Assembly (NCBI GenBank): GCA_002245135.1
Contig: NGBS01000008.1
Span: 1-64,000 of the forward strand
Reading direction: 5' to 3'
DNA: 64,000 nucleotides
From: Proteromonas lacertae
Lineage: Eukaryota > Sar > Bigyra > Opalinata > Proteromonadidae
The notes beneath the pieces were generated by a model that was not told the DNA's origin, made no database searches, and was given only the letters and a program-made list of their open reading frames with translations. The position numbers and the translations under genes were made by a program. Positions 10,880 through 21,507 of this stretch are shown piece by piece (position 1 is the stretch's first letter; each line of letters begins with the position of its first letter).

Positions 10880-12700
10880 ATGTCTGAAGGAGATAATATT
10901 ATTAAACCACTTGGAAAAGGTGGACTAGGATGTGTAAAGCTTGTAGAGCACAATGGACAACAAATGGTAAGAAAGGAACTGAATGTGAAAGAAAATGGAT
11001 TATACCGTTGTCTAAACGAAGTAAAAATGATTGAGCAGCTTAGCAACAGGCATGTATTAACATTTAAGGAGTATTATCATGATAAGGAACATGAAATGTT
11101 TTACATTTACACTGAATACTTTAGAAATCGAGATTTAAGAAATTTAATCGAGAAACAGGATCATAAAGATTTTGAAATACCTGTATCTATATTTATGAAA
11201 GACTTGATAAATGGATTAAAATACATACATAGTAAGAATATTATTCATCGAGATTTGAAACCAGGAAATATATTAGTTGGAGATGATGGTAATTTAATAA
11301 TAAGCGATTTTGGATTATCTATAGAACAAGGCTCAATTGATAATCTCTTAAGAGGGACTTATAATTATATAGCTCCTGAATTATGGGATGTTCAACCTCC
11401 TCCATATTCTACAGCTAGTGATATATTTGCTTTGGGTTGTATATTCTGTGAAATCTATACCTTAAAACAATTATATGCTGGAAAAGATAAAGAAAAAATC
11501 AAAGCTACAATAATCAATAAGAACGATATTTGTTTTGGAAGAAATAATTTAGATGGAAATACTTTAGTAGATAATCTAATAATGAAAATGATTGAAAAAG
11601 ATCCAAGTAAAAGATTAAGTTTGAAAAGAATTGAAGAAAGAGTAAAGATAATCGAAGAAGATTTAGATATTTCATCTATACCAAAAGAGTCATTATGTTC
11701 CTGTTGGTCAGATTATTCATCTGTAGATTATAATATAACAGTTGGTTTTTATTTACATAATGAACATATTGCAAGAAAATCACTTGAAGATATTTGTAAA
11801 ATGAATCAAAAAGAATTTAATCAGTATTGGAAATATGATTATTTAAATATGATATTTCCTGTTGTTGGTCAAACTAATCCGCCATTTACTCTTGAAAATG
11901 CACTTATGTTAATGAATAGAAAGAACGAGTTTAAAGATAAACTGGAAAAACTATTACCTCTATTAAGAAATTTACCCGAAGAAATGATTATTAGTATTTC
12001 AGAGAGAACTGATTTATTTCTAGCTTCTCTTGAATTGCCTTATAATATCAAATCAACAAACTCAACAAACTCAACAATACCACTACCTCCTTCTATTACG
12101 TCAACAGCATCTACTAAGACAATTCCATTACCTTCTTCAACAAGCACCAGAAAAATACCTATTTATCAAAGAGGAGGTTTACATCCATCAAGATGGATTC
12201 ATGTAACTGATGTTGATATTCCAGATTGTCCTTCACAAGTTCAATCATTATGGTATGAAAGACCTGATGAAGGAAATAGATTATTATCTGTGAATGGAGA
12301 ACCTCCATTTGTTCATTATTTAGGAAGTATAAAAGGCTCAGATGGATTAGATGAATTATTTTTGAATAAAATAAGATTTGGTGATTGGTGGTGGAAAAAT
12401 AAAGAAGAAGAATATATATATGTGCCTGTTTATCAAAGAGGAGGACATCATCCTTCTAAATGGATATATCAAACAACTGCTCCTATTGATGTAAAGTATA
12501 AAGGCAAAATTAAATGTCTTTATTATGCTCGTCAAAATGAAGGAAATGAGTTATTATCTGTTATTGGAGTACCAAGTGATTATCATTTGAATGGAAGACA
12601 AGTTGTTGGATCATCAGGAATAGATGAAGACTATTTGAATAAGATATCCCAAGGCGGTTGGTGGGATATCAATCCACAGGAGAAAATGGTAATTGCTTAA
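10880..12700 (+). CDS. TKL-like protein kinase A with two W-rich repeats
   Basis: 606 residues, no intron; start chosen at MSEGDNII because the same start occurs in the next paralogue. Kinase domain about residues 10-260: glycine loop GKGGLG, VRKE Lys, HRDLKPGN, DFG and APE are all present, so probably active. A post-kinase block of about 40 residues (FYLHNEHIARKSLEDICKMN) is shared by all three kinases of the array. After a Ser/Thr/Pro linker come two copies of a ~78-residue repeat: [IV]P[IV]YQRGG.HPS[RK]WI at the start, GN[RE]LLSV in the middle, GS.G[LI]D..[FY]LNKI..G.WW at the end. I do not recognise the repeat; it could be a ligand-binding beta domain. Large parts are nucleotide-identical to kinase B. 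Confidence 0.88.
   Translation: MSEGDNIIKPLGKGGLGCVKLVEHNGQQMVRKELNVKENGLYRCLNEVKMIEQLSNRHVLTFKEYYHDKEHEMFYIYTEYFRNRDLRNLIEKQDHKDFEIPVSIFMKDLINGLKYIHSKNIIHRDLKPGNILVGDDGNLIISDFGLSIEQGSIDNLLRGTYNYIAPELWDVQPPPYSTASDIFALGCIFCEIYTLKQLYAGKDKEKIKATIINKNDICFGRNNLDGNTLVDNLIMKMIEKDPSKRLSLKRIEERVKIIEEDLDISSIPKESLCSCWSDYSSVDYNITVGFYLHNEHIARKSLEDICKMNQKEFNQYWKYDYLNMIFPVVGQTNPPFTLENALMLMNRKNEFKDKLEKLLPLLRNLPEEMIISISERTDLFLASLELPYNIKSTNSTNSTIPLPPSITSTASTKTIPLPSSTSTRKIPIYQRGGLHPSRWIHVTDVDIPDCPSQVQSLWYERPDEGNRLLSVNGEPPFVHYLGSIKGSDGLDELFLNKIRFGDWWWKNKEEEYIYVPVYQRGGHHPSKWIYQTTAPIDVKYKGKIKCLYYARQNEGNELLSVIGVPSDYHLNGRQVVGSSGIDEDYLNKISQGGWWDINPQEKMVIA
11205..11868 (+). repeat. Blocks near-identical to 13279-13944
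   Basis: Within kinases A and B, about 165 bases from the HRDLKPGN region (11205 and 13279 onward) and about 175 bases of the post-kinase block (11691-11868 and 13767-13944) are identical as nucleotides, and the stretch between is nearly so. The N-lobes and the segments next to the repeats differ at many positions. This is the pattern of gene conversion or recent unequal exchange. Confidence 0.75.
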
Positions 12701-12756
12701 TTATATAGACATTTCATTCTATATATACTTCTTATTATGTTATAATTGAAAAAATA

Positions 12757-12774
12757 AATCAAATAAGTTTGATT
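12757..12774. promoter_or_regulatory. Inverted repeat AATCAAA/TTTGATT
   Basis: Perfect 7-base arms, 4-base spacer, followed by CTCAAGCATTTTGAAATT. The same block recurs at 15147, and a looser version at 18798 in front of the MSNPYR gene; here the next gene start is 144 bp away. Confidence 0.45.
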
Positions 12775-12917
12775 ACCCTCAAGCATTTTGAAATTATTTT
12801 TTGATAATTAGAGATATTTATACACAATCAAGTATATAAAATACGATAAATGAATTCAAGAACATGTATTAGATTAAAATATTTAAATTCATATAGTTTT
12901 GTCTTCTTTCCAGATCA

Positions 12918-15094
12918 ATGTCTGAAAGTGATATAATCGTAAAACAATTGGGTCATAAAAAATGTGTGAAGCTAGTAGAACATAATGGCCATCTATTGGT
13001 TAGAAAAGAGATAAAAGTGAAAGATAATGGTTTAGAAAAGTGTGAAAGGGAAATGAAAATGTTAGATAAAGTCCTCAATGACGATATGATGATTTATAAA
13101 GATAGTTATTTCAGTAAAGAAGAAGAAATTTATTACCTTTATAGTGAATATTACAAAAATGGAAGTTTACATGATAAACTAGAAAAGCAAAATCATCGAG
13201 ACATTGAATTATTTGTATATATCTAATATTTAATATATATATATTTGTTTAGGTTGTATTAAAGTGTATGAAAGAGTTGATAAATGGATTAAAATACATA
13301 CATAGTAAGAATATTATTCATCGAGATTTGAAACCAGGAAATATATTAGTTGGAGATGATGGTAATTTAATAATAAGCGATTTTGGATTATCTATAGAAC
13401 AAGGCTCAATTGATAATCTCTTAAGAGGGACTTATAATTATATTGCTCCTGAAGTGTATGAAAATGAAGAAAATCGTCCTTATTCTACAGCTAGTGATAT
13501 ATTTGCTTTGGGTTGTATATTCTATGAAATCTATACCTTAAAACAATTATATGCTGGAAAAGATAAAGAAAAAATCAAAGCTAAAATAATCAATAAGAAC
13601 GATATTTGTTTTGGAAGAAATAATTTAGAGAGAAATTTATCAATGGAAAGTTTAATAGAGAAAATGATTAGAAAAGATCCTAGAAAAAGACTAGATCTAA
13701 GCAGTATTGAAAGAAGAGTGGAAATTATCGATGAAGATTTGAAGAATTCTTCACTACCAAAAAAGTCATTATGTTCCTGTTGGTCAGATTATTCATCTGT
13801 AGATTATAATATAACAGTTGGTTTTTATTTACATAATGAACATATTGCAAGAAAATCACTTGAAGATATTTGTAAAATGAATCAAAAAGAATTTAATCAG
13901 TATTGGAAATATGATTATTTAAATATGATATTTCCTGTTGTTGATCAAGATATCCCACCATTTACTGTTGATGATTTAAGTAAATTGAAAGAAGGAGAGA
14001 ATAAATATTTAGATAATTTGAAGAAACTTTTAGTTGAAATAAGTCATCTTGATGAAGTTAAGATTTATAATATATCAAAGAGAATGAAATCATTTTTATC
14101 CTCTGTTGGCTTAGAATATTTATTTGATGAAATATTTTCACCATCCCAACCAAGAAGAATTCCAGTTTATTATTATGGAGATGTACATCCATCAAGATGG
14201 ATTCATGTTACTGATGTAGAAATTGAAAATTGCCCATTCCAAGTTATTAGATTATATTATGAAACTCCAAATAATCGAAATAGATTATTATCAGTGAATG
14301 TAGAACCAACATTTACCACTTTGAAAGGAACAATAATAGGATCTGAAGGATTAGATGTATTTTTTTTAAATAAAATAAGATTTGGTGATTGGTGGTGGAA
14401 AAATAAAGAAGAAGGTTATATTTATGTTCCAGTTTATCAAAGAGGAGGATATCATTCTTCTAAATGGATATTTAGAGCTATTGCTCCTATTGATGCAAGA
14501 TATAAAGATATAATTAAATGTTTTTATTTTGGTCGTCGTAGGGAAGGAAATGAATTATTATCTGTAATTGGAGAAACAAATTTTGAACATTTGGATGGAA
14601 GAGAAGTTGTTGGATCATCAGGAATAGATGAAGAATATTTGAATAAAATATCTCAATATGGTTGGTGGTGGATAAATGAATCAGATAAAAAGAAAGTAGG
14701 TAATGAAAACATACAAGATTTATTAAGTGGAATATTCAAACTAAAAGAAACAATATCATCTTCTAAACCCAAATGCAACCCAAATGATAAAGGATTTATA
14801 TATGTGCCTGTTTATCAAAGAGGAGGACATCATCCTTCTAAATGGATATATCAAACAACTGCTCCAATTTATGTAAAATATGAAGATAAAATTAAATGTC
14901 TTTATTATGCTGGAAGTGATGAAGGAAATGAGTTATTATCTGTTATTGGAGAACCAAGTGATTATCATTTGAATGGAAGACAAGTTGAAGGATCATCAGG
15001 AATTGACAGAGATTATTTGAAAAAGATATCCCAAGGCGGTTGGTGGATTGAAGAAAACAGCGTTGAAGAGTCTTTTGCTTTTGTTTCATTATAA
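12918..15094 (+). CDS. TKL-like protein kinase B with three W-rich repeats
   Basis: Paralogue of kinase A: 712 residues after removal of one 38-base intron (13215-13252) between N- and C-lobe, absent from kinase A. The N-lobe is diverged (GHKKCVKLVEHNGHLLVRKE; glycine loop poorly preserved), while the C-lobe (HRDLKPGN, DFG, APE) is almost identical to A. The shared post-kinase block follows, then three copies of the W-rich repeat; the third is separated by a short Lys/Ser-rich linker. The catalytic residues are present, but the weak glycine loop makes activity uncertain. Nucleotide-identical blocks against diverged flanks indicate gene conversion or very recent exchange with kinase A. Confidence 0.86.
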
Positions 15095-15146
15095 AAACAT
15101 ATTTCGTTCATTTTATACACTTATTATGTTGTAATTGAAAAAAATA

Positions 15147-15164
15147 AATCAAATAAGTTTGATT
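15147..15164. promoter_or_regulatory. Inverted repeat AATCAAA/TTTGATT, second copy
   Basis: Same 18-base dyad and downstream CTCAAGCATTTTGAAATTG as at 12757. It lies 35 bp upstream of the ATG of the decayed MSNPYR copy. Confidence 0.45.
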
Positions 15165-15198
15165 ACTCTCAAGCATTTTGAAATTGTTTTTTGTGATT

Positions 15199-15550
15199 AT
15201 GAGAGAATCTTATCGTTCTACTCAATGCTGCTTTATCAAATGAAATGCGCCACATATATCTAGTTGTTCACAAGAAATAGTGTTGTTTAAAGCAAAGAAT
15301 GATCAATTCACGAATCATGTGATGTATGCATGTTACATATTTAGAATCTATAAGATTGATGCAAGAAAAATCCAAAATAAATGCTGGTATAATTATTTTG
15401 AAGATTTTAGTTGATATGCCTTATTCTTCTCTAGAGCTTAATAATTATACAAAGTTCTGTACGAATGGAACAAGTAAAGCATTGTTGGTAGTGAAAATAA
15501 TGAAATCAACTCTATACGTAATTTTGGTTAGCTTAGAATATAAGGAGTAA
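15199..15550 (+). pseudogene. Decayed 5' copy of the MSNPYR gene (intact copy at 18860)
   Basis: The first bases (ATG AGA GAA TCT TAT CGT TCT ACT CAA) align with ATG AGC AAT CCT TAT CGT TTA ACT CAA of the intact gene, and further on the segment giving VDMPYSSLEL aligns with LDMPYTALES. Frame is lost soon after the start and there is an internal stop at 15548. The upstream promoter-like block is also duplicated. It sits immediately 3' of kinase B, exactly as the intact gene sits 3' of kinase C, so the duplicated unit was kinase plus this gene. Confidence 0.65.
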
Positions 15551-16054
15551 GAATGGAATAATAATACACTAGACAAAAGGGTTGTTGATAATGGGAATAT
15601 TCCTACTAATATTTTCAATCTAGATTTATCTCCTTTATCTTCACCAATACCTTCGCCTTCACATTTTCTTCAACCTTCTCGTTCACCTCCACACTCCCCT
15701 TTATTTTCTTATTCAGACCCACCTCCGTTAGAATCATTATTTGAATTATCCCCATTACAACTACCTCCATATCAATTAACTCCACAGAGATCTCCATTTA
15801 CACCTCAACCTTCATCCTATGTAATTGACAATTTACCTTCTACAACAGATCTTTCATATGGAGTTAATGAAGCAGTACAAACTACGAATGAAAAGTGTTC
15901 AAGACGCGAGAATCATACAATTTACGCACTTTTATACGATAGTATAAAAAGAAGAAGATTAAATGAAGAATTTGGACAATCATCCTCATCATCACTTTCA
16001 AAAGGAAATAAGAACAGTTTATCACAATTTGAACCACCAAAGAGAATATTCTGA
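15551..16054 (+). pseudogene. Pro/Ser-rich open segment without start codon
   Basis: 168 codons are open up to a TGA at 16052, in the same frame as the preceding fragment, but with no ATG and no clear acceptor. The translation is rich in Pro, Ser and Leu (SPLSSPIPSPSHF; LPPYQLTPQRSPF), ending with a basic RRRLNEEFGQ segment. It has no counterpart in the intact MSNPYR gene. It may be a remnant of a disordered region of a neighbouring kinase-family gene, or part of a gene whose first exons I cannot find. Function unknown. Confidence 0.4.
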
Positions 16055-16069
16055 GATGCAAATACAATT

Positions 16070-17363
16070 TAGATTTAGAATGTAATGATATGATGAAACA
16101 AATGATAGATAAAATGTTAAAAATGAAAAATGAAGAAAGATTAAGTTTAAAAGAGTTTAGAAAAGAAATGATAAAAGTGAGTGAGATATTAAAAGATGAA
16201 AATAACATGGTGATATGTGAAGAAAGAAAAAATATGTTGTATGATAATGATATTGTAATTATAAAATTTCCAATATTATATCCATCAAAATATTATGCTG
16301 ACAATGAAAAATGGGAGGTGATTAAAGATAGGATAATAAAATCCTACAATAATGAACCAAACGAAAGAATATTGTCAATGTTATTGATGATGAAAATATA
16401 CAAAGAAGATAATTCAATTGAAGATAAATTGAAATTTCAATTACATCACAAATGTAGATATGGAGAATGTAATTTAGATGAGATGATATTTAAGATAAAA
16501 AGAGATTGTTTAGATAAAGAAATGATGAGCATAGTATCGTATCGTATTGAGTAATGTCTCAATAGATGATGAAAATGTAATATTATTGGCTGATAAGTTA
16601 GATTCAATTTCTAATTGCAACACAATAAATTTAGATGGAAATAATATTAGAATGAAAGGATTAAAAACAATATGTTCAAAATCATTAGAAAAAGAAGATT
16701 ATCCATTTATAGAAATGAAATATTCCTCAATGACAAAAGAAGAATTGGAATACTATTTGGATTATTGTATTAAAAAGAAAAGAGATGAATATAATAAAAA
16801 CTATAATTTTTCTAGTATATTATCTATATTTGTAATGAAATAGATTTAAATCTGGATGATTCTCACATTTAATTGATAAAACAAATTGATTATAAAATAC
16901 TTTATATATGCAATGATAGAATTAGTTCTAATGGATTAAAAGAATTAACAGATTCTTTACCAGAAAATGTAGAATATATCTCAATACACAATAATCCAAT
17001 TGGAGATGGCGGAGTAGAGATAATATGCAAATATATGGATAAATTTGTGTAATTTGAATAGACATTGGAATGAGTGAAAAAGGATTAGAAGTATTAATAA
17101 AAAGATTAAAAGATTATAAACCACTGACATATCTATATCTATCAGGAAATGAATTAAACGAAAAAGAATTGAGATTAATGAAAGAAAACAAAGAAGTATT
17201 TGAAGATTTAGAAAAATTATCAGTAACATTAAAAGAAGATATAGATAAATCAGAATTAAAATCATTCTTAGAAACATTAACATTCATTATTGAAATAGAG
17301 ATAGATGGAATATCAGAAGAAGAAAAGAAAGAATTATCAAAAGAGAACTGGAATATTTTATAA
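16070..17363 (+). pseudogene. Remnant of a kinase-LRR gene
   Basis: It starts inside the last helices of a kinase domain (MMKQMIDKMLKMKNEERLSL), with the rest of the kinase missing. A helical block follows (RIIKSYNNEPNERI ... QLHHKCRYGECNLDEM) that is clearly homologous to one in the pseudokinase at 44.1-45.3 kb (LIESYNNKHNAKSL ... QIHHQCEEGKECYLDKM), then degenerate LRRs (ISIHNNPIGDGG, YLYLSGNELNEKE). The frame is broken at least three times. One break coincides with a GTATC tandem expansion near 16517, another is a TAA at about 16893, and another lies near 17050. One normal-looking 29-base intron survives near 16817. It belongs to the same family as the 5.5-7.4 kb gene. Confidence 0.65.
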
Positions 17364-17545
17364 TTGATAATTATTAATTGGTTTACTCTATTATTTGCTA
17401 ATAAAAATGTAATTTTATATCACATTATACATATTTTCATTGTTTTAGTTGATTATAAATACATTTTATGTTTATTTTAATCAAATAATTCAAAATACAT
17501 TTTCAAACCATCATCAAACCTTCATTGTATTCATTTCATATTATA

Positions 17546-18727
17546 ATGTCAATGGAAGACTCTAGTGAATCAGTTTGTGAATGCGATGAAGTTATTAAAT
17601 TAATAGATGAAGATGATATCTATAAAATCTGTTTAGTAAAACATTTTGGTGAAAGAGTGTTAAGAAAAGAGACGAAACATGGATTTTCAAATGATGAAAT
17701 TGATGTAATAAAAGGTTTAAAACATCGAAATGTGGTCGAATTTGTTGGTTGTTTAGTAAATGACACTGCGAATGTATTATATACTAAATATTATGAGAAA
17801 GGTGATTTAAGCGGATTAATAGAAGAAAGAAAGAATAAGAATGAGTATTTTTCAAATTTTGTATATCTTGATTTAAATAATATGTTGTTTATAGGATATG
17901 TTGAATTATATGTATGATTTAGTAAATGGATTGAAATACATTCACAACAAAGGATATATTCATAGAGATTTAAATCCTAACAATATATTAATAGGAGATG
18001 AAAATGAGTTAGTTATAAGTGGATTTGAATTTGCAGTAAAAAAGGATAAAAACGATAATGAAATTTCAGGAACGCCAACATATATGTCACCAGAAAGATT
18101 AATAGAAAATGGAGATGGATATAATGAAATGAGTGATATATATTCTTTAGGTTGTATATTATATGAGATATACACATTAAGAGTATTAAATGAAAGTGAT
18201 AGTATGTCAGAGTTAATAGAGAAGATAAACAGTGATAGAAAAGATTTAAATTTTGAAAGAATGAATGGTAAAAGAGAATTAATGATAGAAGAATTAATAA
18301 TGCGAATGATAGAAAAAAATGCAAAGAAAAGAATAAAAGTGAATGAAATTGAAGAAAGATTAAATCAAATAATATTATCTCAACAGTTAGAAACACCATC
18401 TACTACTTCTGGTAGTAACAATAAATCTCTAATTGTTGATTTCTATTTGAATGGTGGTTGTGTAGGAGGTAATTCATTGAAAGAAATAAGTGTAATGAAT
18501 GAAGAAGAATTTAACTCATTTTGGAAAGATGATTATCAAAGTGTATAATATTATATTTGTTATTGATGTATAATTAATAGATTTTATTTCCATCAATTAA
18601 TCAAGGCAATCCACCATTCACTGTTGAAGATTCAAACAAATTGAAATCTAACAGAGAAATATTTCTTCCTTATCTAAACAAAGTAATTGATTTTCTTAAT
18701 AAAAGATTAACTAAAGATATTATTTAA
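17546..18727 (+). CDS. TKL-like kinase C, predicted pseudokinase
   Basis: Three exons (17546-17860, 17895-18542, 18581-18727), 369 residues. N-lobe with VLRKE Lys; the catalytic loop is HRDLNPNN, with the Asp kept but the Lys two residues on changed to Asn; the metal-binding DFG is replaced by GFE (ISGFEFA). The C-lobe keeps SPE and DIYSLGCILYE. The post-kinase block (VDFYLNGGCVGGNSLKEI) and the NPPFT segment match kinases A and B, but the gene stops there with no W-rich repeats. Loss of DFG suggests a catalytically dead member, perhaps a regulator of its paralogues. Second intron placement is supported by the alignment to kinase A. Confidence 0.83.
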
Positions 18728-18797
18728 TATGTTATATGATTTATTATTGTTTTCTTTTCATAATAATGATCAATCGAGAAAACAATTTATATTAAAT

Positions 18798-18814
18798 ATC
18801 AAAGTAAGTTTGAT
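18798..18814. promoter_or_regulatory. Inverted repeat ATCAAA/TTTGAT upstream of MSNPYR gene
   Basis: 6-base arms, 5-base spacer, 46 bp before the ATG. It is a diverged copy of the 12757 and 15147 dyads. Confidence 0.4.
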
Positions 18815-18859
18815 TACCTCAAATATTTTTTTGACTGTTTTTTCTTATTTTTTGTGATT

Positions 18860-20301
18860 ATGAGCAATCCTTATCGTTTAACTCAACGACCTTTTGCAAC
18901 TAAATTTACACCTCACCCACCTAATCATTCAAAACGAAATAGTGTTATTCAAACTAAAGGATTAACAACTCACGAATTATATGGTATATATAGAATATAT
19001 GTTGTTAGAAGCTGTAATATTGGGTAAGAAAAACTCAAAAAGAAAGGCCAGTAAAGTTACATTAAAGACTTTACTGGATATGCCTTATACGGCTTTAGAA
19101 TCCCTTCCTGCTTATTCCATTGATACAAGTACATCTTCAATATATTCATATTATTATCCATTTAATATTACAAAGTATTATTCATATTTTTAGAATAAAC
19201 AAATAATAGATATGACACAAATGTGGAAGATGCAGAATTTCGAGAAGAGTTATTAGATGTGCATGGTTTTATATTATCTCAACCAATATTCTGTAAAACA
19301 TCCTACAAATTATTCGAAGAACTAACAGAGCAACCATGTTTTGTGGATTTTGTAGTAACATTCAAACAATATTTCCAATTGTATAACAAATATCTACAAG
19401 AAGAAGACGAATACAATGATTTAGATAAAAGAATAGAAGATAAATCCATCACATCAGAATCTTTAGATAAAATCAAAAAAGAATGTGATGAAATTTTAGA
19501 TAAACTCTGTGAACTGTATAGTACAATATTACTACGAGATATTAACTTTGAATCTGTAACAATAGAAACAGAGGTATTTGAAGGTGTATATCAATTTATA
19601 ACAGAATTAGCACGGAAATCAAAAGAAATAGACAAAAAGAACATGTCTAAAGTGATTAAGCAAATTGGTTTTGTAATAAGAAGTGAGAAATTCAATAAAG
19701 AAGCTGTTTTAGAGAATCAAATAAACGATGAAACTAATCATTCTAGATTTGGAAAACCTCCATTTATTATCACTGATAATGGATTACAGAAATACAAAGA
19801 TAAAGATGTAGAAGAATTAGATGAATTGTTTAAGAATAAATATTCAGTAATATCTGATAAAAGAGTAGGAGTTACTCCTTATGATGCAAAGAAAGTGGAA
19901 AATCTAAGAGTTAAACAGTATATATTTAATACTACTTTTTATTAATAAATAGAATTGGAAGAAAATTGAAATATATGAATAATTGTATAGACACAACAGA
20001 AGATTGGAGAACAGGTAAAATGTTAGAAAAGAAATTAATTAAAGAGAATGATGGACTTCCAGTGAATTTCCATGTTGAGAGAAAGAAATTAAAAATAAAA
20101 AGAGAAATTCATAAATTTTTTGAACAGAGATCTCCTTGTTTATCTGCTCGATTACCATCTCCTCGACAGAAGGCAAGTGCTTATCAGAGACCAAGGAAAT
20201 CGATGTTACCAAGGATTAATAAGAGTAATAGTAACAATAATGAAGAAGAAGAAGAAGATTATGAAGGTGATGATGCAGCGTTTGTGTGGGCTATTGAATA
20301 A
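18860..20301 (+). CDS. Unknown helical protein (MSNPYR gene)
   Basis: Four exons with introns 18984-19008, 19175-19209 and 19918-19952; total 448 residues in frame. N-terminal ~50 residues are basic and polar (MSNPYRLTQRPFATKF), then a short motif (KTLLDMPYTAL), a mainly helical, acidic central region (about 110-340), and a basic C-terminal region ending in an acidic Glu run and WAIE. No membrane segment or catalytic motif seen. I do not recognise a family. A decayed copy lies behind kinase B. The association kinase-then-MSNPYR in the array hints at, but does not show, a shared pathway. Confidence 0.75.
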
Positions 20302-20408
20302 TTTATGAAAAGTGTTGTAAGTTTTAATGTATATAAATAGATAATTTTATTTAATTATTATTTAAAAATACAAGATATAAAAATGAAAATTTATAAATAA
20401 CACAAAAT

Positions 20409-20746
20409 TTATCCGCCGTGAAGTGTAGAAACAAAAACAACATTATCATTATCATTCAAAACTGTATTTTCACCTTCCAATACATCATAATCTGTGTCAT
20501 TTACAATAACAATGATTCCAGGTTTACTACAATAAAATAAATTCAATTAAACAATACATTGACCCATTTTCAACAAAAAGATCATGAGAACCAGTGATAA
20601 TGTTTTTATCTAACCAATTAACTAAATCCTTGATTGTCTTAACATCGGCATTGATTTCATGTTTAGTAACATTGTCTGCCAATATCTCCAATCCGCCTCT
20701 ATAGATAAATAAACGATCTATACGAAAATTCAATGTGTAACAGCAT
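20409..20746 (-). CDS. URM1: Ubiquitin-related modifier URM1
   Basis: Sulfur carrier that, after activation by an E1-like enzyme (Uba4/MOCS3), supplies sulfur for 2-thiolation of tRNA wobble uridines and can also be conjugated to proteins. Three exons with a 25-base (20699-20723) and a 37-base (20527-20563) intron give 91 residues. N-terminus [20 protein letters not shown] matches the beta-grasp start of the family, followed by [29 protein letters not shown] and stop: the diglycine end required for thiocarboxylation is intact. Length is close to yeast and human Urm1. Its ATG is 67 bp from that of the LRR gene on the other strand. Confidence 0.95.
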
Positions 20747-20813
20747 TTTTAAAAACTCGAGCAAAAGCTTGTTCGTTATTTTTATAAAATAAAATATTTC
20801 TTGATACAAAAGG

Positions 20814-21473
20814 ATGGGTGTATGCTCATCAGTACCACAGGAAAAGGTATGTTCCCAAAATGTCATTTTATCATAATAGACTTCTGATGTTCTGATTTTG
20901 AAAAAGAGATCACCGGAACTAGAGCAATTAGATCTTTATACACAGATTAAAGTAATAAAATGTATAATACCTTCTATATATTTTACCTAGGCGTTGGACT
21001 TCCAATCAACTGCATTTCAAAACTTTCGAATGCATTATGCAGTAATCTATATCAAAATTTATTAGAACTACATCTATCGAGGAATAAACTAGGTGAACAA
21101 GGAATACAACTTCTTTCATCTGCTTTAAAAAGTTCAAGCTGTATTGGTTTAGAAGTATTAGATGTGTCAGAAAATAGAATATCAATAGGCGGTACAAATG
21201 TCCTTTCATCCGCATTTTTGGCTGGAGCTTGTTTACATCTGAAGAATCTTAATTTAAATGATAATCAGATCGTAGGTAAAGGAATTACCTATCTAATGGA
21301 AGTATTCAGAAAAGGAGCTTGTCCAAATTTAGAAGTATTGAAAATAGGATGTATATATATATTTATATTTATATTTATATTTAGTAAATCGATTTGGTAA
21401 TACTGGTCTAATGCAAGTAATAACAACACTAAAGAAAGGTGGTTTACCACACATTAAAGAATTAGATTTAGCT

Positions 21474-21507
<34 letters not shown>

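Noticed and set aside
12150-15060. W-rich repeat as a DM9/natterin-type domain
   Set aside because: The GG.HPS.W and LLSV.G core does not match the DM9 pattern as I know it.
19100-19209. Stop codons between exons of the MSNPYR gene as evidence for a pseudogene
   Set aside because: A GTATTA...AATAG intron (19175-19209) removes them and keeps one 449-codon frame.
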